Below are positions 56,406 to 64,000 of a DNA stretch of 64,000 nucleotides, one piece after another. The stretch spans positions 15,069,501-15,133,500 of the forward strand of contig JAYKKI010000032.1 in the NCBI GenBank assembly GCA_039881145.1. Reading direction: 5' to 3'. This DNA comes from Druceiella hillmani. Its lineage: Eukaryota; Arthropoda; Insecta; Lepidoptera; Hepialidae. A program made the position numbers and the translations under genes. The notes under the pieces were generated by a model. That model ran no database searches. It was not told the DNA's origin and saw only the letters and a program-made list of their open reading frames with translations. The first letter of the stretch is position 1. Each line of letters opens with the position of its first letter.

Positions 56406-56940
56406 CGGATTGAGACTTGGCAGCGAAGAGTGAGGTAAAGGAATAAAAGAGAAGGCAGAGAATCGTTCTAAAGAAGCGATTAAATTGTACTATAAGTAAT
56501 TTCCCTCAAAATAAAGTACGACAGGGTTTAATAATTTTTCCCACTTAATTTTTTAAGTTGCGAATATCGTAAGATAAGAATATCGGATTGAGACTTGGAA
56601 GCGAAGAGTGAGGTAAACGAATAAAAGAGAAGGTAGAGTATCGACTTAAAAAAACTATTAATTTGCACTATAAGTAATTTCCCTCAAAATAAAGTACGAC
56701 AGGGTTTACTCATTTTTCCCATTTAATTTTTTAAGTTATGAATATCGTAAGATAAGAATATCGTATTGCGACTTGGAAGCGGAGAGTGAGGTGAACGAAT
56801 AAAAGAAAAGTCAGAGTATCGATCTAAAAAAACGATTAAATTGCACAATAAGTAATTTCCCTCAAAATAAAGTACGACACGGTTTACTAATTTTTCTCAC
56901 TTAATTTTTTAAGTTAAAAATATCGTAAGATAAGAATATA
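56406..56940. repeat. 178-bp tandem repeat, 3 copies
   Basis: CGGATTGAGACTTGG starts at 56406 and 56584, and CGTATTGCGACTTGG at 56762, with exact 178-base steps. Shared blocks include AAGCGAAGAGTGAGGTAAA, AATTTCCCTCAAAATAAAGT then ACGACAGGG, and TTAATTTTTTAAGTT then ATATCGTAAGATAAGAATA. Confidence 0.95.
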
Positions 56941-57190
56941 CTCCGATGCCTGTCGATAACTCGGAAATAATATAAAGAACCAACTACCTCTCCCAATTCA
57001 ACCAAACAAAAGTCTAATGGAATTGAAATTCCCATATGAACTTTCACCCTCATTCCTGGAAGTTGAATTTTGAAAAAATCCTTTCTTCATGAGTACCTAG
57101 AGATATTAGAGACATATACGTATAAAATTTCAAGTTTATAGAATTCATATTTCTGAAAATGTCACTTTGAGTCAGAGAGTGGATGGTGCT

Positions 57191-57191
57191 A

Positions 57192-57273
<82 letters not shown>
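57191..57273. repeat. (TA)n microsatellite
   Basis: About 83 bases of TA with two isolated C/G interruptions. Confidence 0.95.
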
Positions 57274-57870
57274 CAGCCACACTCACACTTACAAATATAT
57301 ATGAAGATATTTTTGTACAAAATCTTCAATGTAGCTTTTGTAATTAAATTGTTTTACCCAGATAGTGATCTTAAATTTATAGGAAACATAACTAAAATAA
57401 ACTAAATGTTTTCATGACTTAGGTTTTGGTTATTTAGATATAACAATATTTTAAAGTGTTCAGCTTTTTCATAAAATTGTGTACGGTACACATATAAAAA
57501 TCACACTGCTTTGAAATCAATCAAATATTTGAAACCATATTTGAAATTTTGTTTCACACGCATATATAGTCTCAACGAATCAAAGCATGTATTTAAATAA
57601 AACTCATCTCCATACCATTTTTCAAAAGTATTAAAGTGCCGATTCGGCGACAAACACACAAACAGACAAGTGTATAACTTATTTTTATTATTTTTCATGC
57701 AAAGAAGCCTACTAATGAATAAATGTTTTATCAAAGTACCTATTGTTATTGATTTTGAACGATATCAATATAACACTTTAAGTACTAGGTCGAAAGGTAC
57801 AGATACCGCGTGCAGTTTACATAAATATACATACAAACAACACATTCATTTTCAACAAACTTACAAAAAA
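57274..57870. other. AT-rich spacer, nothing recognised
   Basis: Minus frame 57501-57734 and plus frame 57670-57900 overlap without motifs; both treated as chance. Confidence 0.4.
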
Positions 57871-58712
57871 CATTTTTTTATTATTTCAATACTTTACTGA
57901 AAAAAAAAATCGGTAGTAATATTACTTCGGAAAAACAAGTGTGTATTAACAGTAGCGGCTAATTTTCAAGTGTATTCAATCAAATTCTTCAAACATTCCA
58001 CGGTTAAAATTTATATCCTACTGATGTATAACGAGGTAAGCTGACGTTTATTAATTTTTCTACAGAGATATTATAATTCTTTTAAAAACAGTTTTTTATT
58101 ATTTCAATACTTTACTGAAAAGAAAAATCGGTAGTAATATTACTTCGGAAAAACAAGTGTGTATTAACAGTAGCGGCTAATTTTCAAGTGTATTCAATCA
58201 AATTCTTCAAACATTCCACGGTTAAAATTTATATCCTACTGATGTATAACGAGGTAAGCTGACGTTTATTAATTTTTCTACAGAGATATTATAATTCTTT
58301 TAAAAACAGTTTTTTTATTATTTCAATACTTTACTGAAAAGAAAAATCGGTAGTAATATTACTTCGGAAAAACAAGTGTGTATTAACAGTAGCGGCTAAT
58401 TTTCAAGTGTATTCAATCAAATTCTTCAAACATTCCACGGTTAAAATTTATATCCTACTGATGTATAACGAGGTAAGCTGACGTTTATTAATTTTTCTAC
58501 AGAGATATTATAATTCTTTTAAAAACAGTTTTTTATTATTTCAATACTTTACTGAAAAGAAAAATCGGTAGTAATATTACTTCGGAAAAACAAGTGTGTA
58601 TTAACAGTAGCGGCTAATTTTCAAGTGTATTCAATCAAATTCTTCAAACATTCCACGGTTAAAATTTATATCTTACTGACGTATAACGAGGTAAGCTGAT
58701 ATTTATTTATTT
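57871..58712. repeat. 218-bp tandem repeat, 3.9 near-identical copies
   Basis: CGGTAGTAATATTACTTCGG starts at 57911, 58129, 58348 and 58566 (steps 218, 219, 218; the 1-base change is in a T run). Copies are almost identical over full length; only the last shows small changes (TCTTACTGACG, GATATTTATTTA). Noncoding, recent or gene-converted array. Confidence 0.97.
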
Positions 58713-58944
58713 TTCAACTATACCAATCTAACTGACCTGTATATCTTAAGATGCGCATTTATATATTGAAATTCCACCACCACTGACAGACAACAGTTAA
58801 ATTGACAATATCTCACCATTTACTCTGTTGCCCACTTTTGTGACTGACATTGGTCTGAACGGCAATAAAGACGCAAATTGCTTGAACGGAGTGCTCAACA
58901 TTATTTATTGGGATCAGTTGTCAATTTTCATCATTATAAAGTAT
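58713..58944. other. Junction between two tandem arrays
   Basis: Unique DNA between the 218-bp and 118-bp arrays. The start of frame 58828-59130 lies here; the frame is not considered real because it runs on into the 118-bp repeats. Confidence 0.5.
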
Positions 58945-59660
58945 TCGCACTTATCGGTTTACGGGCCAAAAGAGTTCGGACGGAACCATATTGTTGTAAG
59001 AGAACTGTCTGACTGTCCAGATAAGAATATGCAAATTGAATATAAGTATCATTTTCCAATTCTCCCACTTTTCGGGTTACTGGCCAAAAGAGCTGGAACA
59101 GAACCATATCGTTGTAAGAGAACTGTCTGACTGTCCAGATAAGTATACGTAAATTAAATATAAGTATCATTATAAAATATTCCCACTTTTCGGGTTACTG
59201 ATCAAAAGAGCTGGGACAGAACTATATTATTGTAAGAGAACTGTCTGACTGTCCAGATAAGTATACGTAAATTAAATATAAGTATCATTATAAAATATTC
59301 CCACTTTTCGGGTTACTGACCAAAAGAGCTGGGACAGAACCATATTGTTGTAAGAAAACTATCTGGCTGTCCAGATAAGTATACCTAAATTAAATATAAG
59401 CATCGTTATAAAATACTCCCACTTTTCGGATTATGTTCCAAAAGAGTCCGGACATAATCATATTTTTGTAAGAGAACTGTCTGACTATCCAGATAAGTAT
59501 ACCAAATATCAAATAAGGATACCTAAATTAAATATAAGTATCATTATAAAATATTCCCACTTTTCGGGTTATTTACCAAGAGAGCCCGGATGAAACCTTA
59601 TCGTTCTAAGAGAACTGTCTGACTGTCCATATATCAGATAAGAATACCTAAATTAAATAT
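58945..59660. repeat. 118-bp tandem repeat, 6 copies
   Basis: GTAAGAGAACTGTCTGACTG recurs at 58996, 59114, 59232, 59350 (variant), 59468 and 59606 (CTAAG). The step is 118 except the last (138), where a short AT-rich insertion repeats ATACCTAAATTAAATATAAG. The unit also has CCCACTTTTCGGGTTACTG and CCAAAAGAGCTGGGACAG. Confidence 0.95.
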
Positions 59661-60151
59661 ATTTTACATCATTCTTTGAATTAGATTTTATGAAGCGTCT
59701 TTTATGAATTAGATTTTATGAAGCGTCTGTTGAAACTGTTGTATTTATTACAACATACTCTATGCAGTAGTATTCAATATTCCAAACTGCATGTAACATA
59801 TTTTATTGCGGCTGTGAGTAACTGGTCTCATATTGTGGGTAAATTATGCGATAAATGATAATTTTACTGGCCAATTTGTAATTCCGAAAGATAGAGCTAA
59901 CTTTATAGAATATACTACCACAGTGCTACTTTTTTTATCTGTAGAAGCTGCAGATACACTTAAATAAACTTTTATTTGAGCTTTCAAGTTATACACATTT
60001 AACTCTATTAATACGGATTACTGAGACTTGGAATATTTAACAAATATTATTATATCATCAACTATATGAAATCCTCTAAGTATAATTTCTAACTAGTACA
60101 TAACACGTTTTATTTTTAATTGGATTAAAACTAAACTAAACTAAATAACAA
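59661..60151. other. AT-rich spacer
   Basis: A short direct duplication TGAATTAGATTTTATGAAGC then GTCT occurs at about 59676 and 59704. Nothing else recognised. Confidence 0.5.
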
Positions 60152-60389
60152 AACTTTTACAGAAAAACGTCAAATCTTAGTTCTGGTTTTATAATTTATG
60201 TCGAGACTTGGAGCAAAAAACTAACATAATGAAAGTAGATGAAAAATAAATTTACAATATTATGAAAACAGGTTCTACATTCTTTTTTCCTTTTTTAAAA
60301 AAGTATTTATGCCCATAAATTACTCATAAAGTAAATTACTCAAAGTATCATCTATTACCTATTCTTTTTCAAGAATTAATCAAAGATTT

Positions 60390-60448
<59 letters not shown>

Positions 60449-62386
60449 ACTGTTCACTAGCATAATACTCTTCCTCTCCCGTCTTTCAATAAATTTAACA
60501 ATAATCCACCATTACTATTCTAAAATCCACAGATATTAACAATTATTAAAATTAATACAATATACAAAGCATAAATGATCATAAATTTATTTTCACCCTA
60601 TCCATTTCATAAATATATATATTCCTACTAAACTACTAAATGTTGAAAACATTTCAAATTTCTTATATTATGCAATAAGGTAACGAAGCATTTTTGTATG
60701 GGTACGTCTTTATTTTACTACAGGATTTAGTTATTTCTTATGTATTCATTGAAAAAAAATTATATGTAATTTTCTGTCTAATTTTTTTACTATAATATAT
60801 AAGAAATTTTAAAATGAGTTTATCTGATAAACTAACAAAAAACGTAATTAAATCCTTAACCTAATTCCTTAACCAAAAACACATTTGCTTATTTCATTTA
60901 GCCACGCAGATTCACACACAGACATTATAGGATGACCACAAAATTACGGTCTTGGAAAAAATAAATAAACGAACCCAATTTATTAACACAAATAATTTGC
61001 TCAATCCAGTAATCACATCTCGGTCCAGGGACATTGCTCCACACAGCGTTCACTGGCGCAATTTGACTTTAAAACATTACCTCGCGATCTATTGCAGTCT
61101 GTTTCTGCTGGGGAATCAGGGATAATTGTAGCACGAGAATATATTACTTTAATTATTTCCTCATATTTAGAGTTTTTCATAAGAAAGGATCGTGCAAAAT
61201 TCGTAATTAAAGTAGGTGCGGTTTGTAAAAATCTTTCGACGTTTTTATAGATTTCTTAATAATATTTCTAGTATAATTTCTAATTGCAAAAAGTCTCTTT
61301 CAACAATTAGATTTACTGTACACTTTATGTTATGGTATTCGATATCCCATGGAACTTACCTCTCGTGGAATTTATCTATCCTGTGAAACCCATCTTGTCA
61401 CGGTTATGTACGAAGTGCTTTTTTGCAAAAGCCCATTTATCATTTCAAAAAAGAAGGCCTATTACGTAGATTATTTCTTTACATTTCCATTTTTTGCTTC
61501 TTTATGAAAGTTCCAGATAAATTTTTCCGAACTTTCAATACATATCAGAGAAAGTTTTCAAGATTTATCTAACTGAAAATTTATAAATTATTTAAAAATA
61601 TGTGTTATTTCAAAATTAATTTAAAAAATATCTATACATAAAAAAATTTAAAAAAACACGCTTTTGAGAAATCGCCAGGCATTCTCAACAACTTTGTTTG
61701 AGCAGTTTCTTTCTATTTTGAATTATTTATTTGGACATGTAGAATTCCATATCAGATTCTCCAGACGTCGATTTTCTTTTAATTATCAGAAACGGATAGG
61801 GGTTCCGATGACTTTTATTTTATCGTTGTCTTTGTATCTCCTATAGTGCTCTAAAAATTCTTCAATTTAATTTTTCTTCCATTTTCAGATTAATCTAGGA
61901 TTTTTAATATTTTTTAAACAGCATTTTTCTCTCTCGAATAATTTTATTGAACGTCCAGGTTTCCGAAGTTTTGCAGTGTTCCAAAGAATAATTAATTATC
62001 ACTAGGCTTAAACAAAGCAGTTTGAAATTAATACATTTAAAGTGGATGAAATTTGAATTTTTTAATTTGTTTACCTTCATAATTTGCTTCAAGTAAATTG
62101 TGCTAATGGGAAATTATTAAAAAAAACTATTGTCTACCTCTAACCGTTCACTAGCATAATAGCAAATCAAATCTTTGTTTAATTCTTGAAAAAAAATGAT
62201 ACTTTTGAATAATTTACTTTCTAAGTAATTTACAGTCATAAATAGTTTACATCTTTAACAAAGAAAGAAAGAATACACAGCCTGTTTTCAAAATAATATA
62301 AATTTATTTTTTATCTACTTTCATTACGTTAGTTTTTATAAATTATAAAACCAGAACTAAGATTATACGCATTTTTGTAAAAGTTA
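60152..62386. repeat. 2.2-kb inverted-repeat structure with arms of about 230 bp
   Basis: The left arm 60152-60392 and the right arm 62163-62386 are inverse copies. Landmarks: AACTTTTACA; ATCTTAGTTCTGGTTTTATA then ATTTAT; AAAACTAACATAATGAAAGT then AGAT; AAAAAATAAATTTA; TATTATGAAAACAGG; AAATTACTCA-AAAGTAAATTA; TTTTTTCAAGAATTAA then CAAAGATTT. A (TA)n tract ends the left arm (60392-60448). Outside this symmetry, GTTCACTAGCATAATA occurs as a direct repeat just inside each arm (60452-60467 and 62146-62161). It may be a foldback transposon with unique interior or an old inverted duplication. Confidence 0.8.
60468..62145. other. Interior of the inverted-repeat structure
   Basis: Mostly AT-rich. 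A less AT-rich patch at about 60950-61150 (GGTCCAGGGACATTGCTCCA, CACAGCGTTCACTGGCGCAA) has no clean frame. Frames 61664-61846 (+) and 61904-62092 (-) have no motifs. No transposase is recognised. Confidence 0.4.
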
Positions 62387-62488
62387 TGTCATTTAGGAAA
62401 GAAATATGAGATTACAAAAAATATTTCATAGTTTTAATCTAATTAAAAATAAAACTTGTTACGTACTAGTAGAAATTGTATTTAGAGG

Positions 62489-62514
62489 ATTGCGTATATA
62501 CTTATATACGCAAT
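62489..62514. repeat. 12-bp-arm perfect palindrome
   Basis: ATTGCGTATATA, then CT, then TATATACGCAAT. Confidence 0.9.
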
Positions 62515-62829
62515 ATAAAACATTTATTAGTACAGAGGCCTTGTATGTTTTTCACAGCCGCGAAAATATAGTGTTTGTCTCAAAAACTATGTAATTTGGA
62601 ATAGTCGCTAAATATTTCTGGTAAACTCTAAATAAACTTATAGCATTTCATTTTTTTTTAATTTTGGCTTTAGTAGTTTCTAATCATTTTGAGACAGAGA
62701 AAGGGAATATACTTTTTGTGGACGTTTTAAAGAATATCTGTAAGACTATGCAACATAAAATTGGTAGAAAAATTGTTTTGGAATCTTTATAACTTGTCTC
62801 TTATATATCTTAATACATGAAATTAAAAT

Positions 62830-63062
62830 AAAATGCAGGATCATATTTCCCTCCTGGCATATAAATATTGTTGAGGTTTAAAGACTGAAATATGTTCAAA
62901 ATAATATGTTACGCCAAATTTCAAGTTTCTAAGTCAAGGCATCTAAAAAACCGATGAGATAAATAGATAGACAGGCAGATAGCCAGATGGTCAGAGAAAC
63001 ACGTGAGTCATCTTAAAAAAATTCTGTTTCTTACTTTGGACAGACTCTACGAAACCCTAAAA
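62830..63062 (+). mobile_element. 3' part of a Lepidoptera-type dispersed repeat
   Basis: AGATAGACAGGCAGATAGCC then AGATGGTCAG, followed by TCTTAAAAAAATTCTGTTTC and ACTCTACGAAACCCTAAAA, matches the '..GACAGACAGAC.. ..GGTACGAAACCCTAAAA' end seen at 53.1 kb. The 5' end was not found. Confidence 0.5.
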
Positions 63063-63204
63063 TTTAAAATAATTTGGTAAAACACGACAGAATAAATTTT
63101 ATTAAGAAAAATTCAAAGATTATAAATTAACTCGATTAAAATACGATGTAGAATACGCTTAGTATTTTACATAATTATGTTAATATTTAACTCCATAAAT
63201 ATAT

Positions 63205-63299
63205 TGGATATATTTGGCGTTAATTTTGTAGAAATTCATTACTCACAATTAAATGAAACTACGTGATGTGATAAAGAACTTAAAGAAAGTAAAATAATA
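63205..63299. mobile_element. Foldback MITE, copy 3 (truncated)
   Basis: ATTGGATATATTTGGCGTTA then ATTTTGTAGAAATTCATTAC then TCACAATTAAATGAAACTAC then GTGATGTG is the outer end of the family, then it jumps to ATAAAGAACTTAAAGAAAGT. The latter corresponds to the far arm in inverse orientation, so the middle has been deleted. Confidence 0.75.
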
Positions 63300-63325
63300 G
63301 TTTTGTTTACATTTTCCTCACTTTA

Positions 63326-63364
63326 CATTTTATCTCAATTTATTCATTAAAGTGAGATAAAATG
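63326..63364. repeat. 12-bp-arm hairpin
   Basis: CATTTTATCTCA and TGAGATAAAATG pair perfectly around 15 bases, right after MITE copy 3. Confidence 0.85.
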
Positions 63365-63706
63365 AAACTCGTAAAATGTGACTCAAATAAAAATAATCTC
63401 AGGCTGAAACATAGATTTAATGTTATAATAATTTTGATCTGTTTCTATAATATAAAATATAATATTTATTACTAATAAATATTTATTTTATAAAGAAAAT
63501 AACCCTTGTTATATAAGGGTGAGAGTGAAGCTACGGTTGGAATAAAACGACGCCAAGTAGACACTTTGTAACCACTACACTAATTATAATACAACTGCCA
63601 ACAAAACACTTTTAATATCCCGTTTTAATTTAAGTTAAAAAAAAACTAATCCAGTTGTCCCCCATCTACCATATTGAAGTCATCTTGCGTCATACACAAC
63701 GCGTCG

Positions 63707-63892
63707 TTAAAACTGTTTTACGACTGTCGTTACGGTCGCATGCGAGACGATGGCTGTGTGAGGTGAAACAGCCTGGAGGTGGTCATCATTTTTACTCTCA
63801 ATATTACTGACATATTCGGTCGTGACGCTGCGAGATTGGATCGTTATGTGTGTGAATGTGGATGGGAGTTCCCATTCGTTGTTGACATACAT
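63707..63892 (-). other. Exon-like minus-strand open frame
   Basis: An ATG frame of 61 codons reads MYVNNEWELPSTFTHITIQS, then RSVTTEYVSNIESKNDDHLQ, then AVSPHTAIVSHATVTTVVKQ, F and stop. Codon third positions are GC-richer than the flanks, and the Ser/Thr/Val composition is protein-like. No splice signals are confirmed and the family is unknown. It may be a small exon whose gene continues beyond the window edge. Confidence 0.3.
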
Positions 63893-64000
63893 TGATGTCG
63901 TAATGTGATGATGTATTACTATTCATTTCAGAGTTAGAGTTAAAAAATAATATCTACTATTATATTAGTTACAAATGTTCAGAAAGCGGTAGTTTATGAT

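Noticed and set aside
58828..59170. Overlapping 100-codon (+) and 78-codon (-) frames
   Set aside because: Both run through the 118-bp tandem repeat and close in later units. There is no motif.

Overview
The window is very AT-rich eukaryotic DNA with almost no long open reading frames. The longest spurious frames arise from tandem repeats or (TA)n tracts. Several dispersed repeats point to an insect, most probably a moth or butterfly (Lepidoptera). These are a Helitron 5' end (AATATTATAAATACGAAAGT followed by TCCTTCTTCC and CGTAACGGAGC), several Helitron 3' ends of the GCGAAGC..GCGG..AAAGCTAGT type, the 'GGCCAAGTGC..GACTCGCGCACGAAG' to 'GACAGACGGACAG..CGAAACCCT' dispersed element, a short element with ACCGRCTYCAA ends, and tRNA-derived SINEs. 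Family names here are recognised by eye and were not checked by search.

No complete host gene is visible; the stretch reads as intergenic or large-intron DNA. The best candidates for host coding sequence are a minus-strand two-exon model (38062-38105 and about 37503-37686, with compatible splice signals and phase), a 96-codon open stretch at 5174-5464, and weaker exon-like patches at 17798-18016, 23560-23712, 43333-43572, 56045-56177 and 63707-63892. GC-rich islands at 26870-27195, 32200-32420 and 40700-41050 stand out from the background.

Layout. 0-6 kb: a foldback MITE, AT-rich spacer and one exon-like patch. 6.4-12.3 kb: a repeat complex made of a 181-bp satellite abutting a SINE, a Helitron that contains a decayed LINE, a 14-unit minisatellite starting at the Helitron 3' end, and a 73-bp array of palindromes. 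13.9-24.7 kb: LINE, SINE and Helitron scraps. 28-33 kb: a minus-strand RTE-like LINE, a 215-bp tandem repeat, a decayed mariner containing a 27-bp minisatellite, and a hairpin MITE. 37-42 kb: the candidate exons, a 300-bp duplication, and a 1.6-kb foldback element with roughly 500-bp inverted arms around a GC-rich core. 43-48.4 kb: a second mariner, diverged duplications, a (CA)n/(CACACG)n tract and a second RTE-like LINE. 50-53 kb: hairpin elements, a second foldback MITE copy, a 66-bp minisatellite and a Lepidoptera-type dispersed element. 55-60 kb: a SINE and three adjacent tandem arrays (178, 218 and 118 bp). 60-64 kb: a 2.2-kb inverted-repeat structure and a third foldback MITE copy.

Nothing here behaves as an operon or pathway. 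The main biology is repeat birth: palindromes, foldbacks and minisatellites repeatedly arise at or inside transposon ends. Every coding remnant of a transposon is broken by stops or frameshifts.
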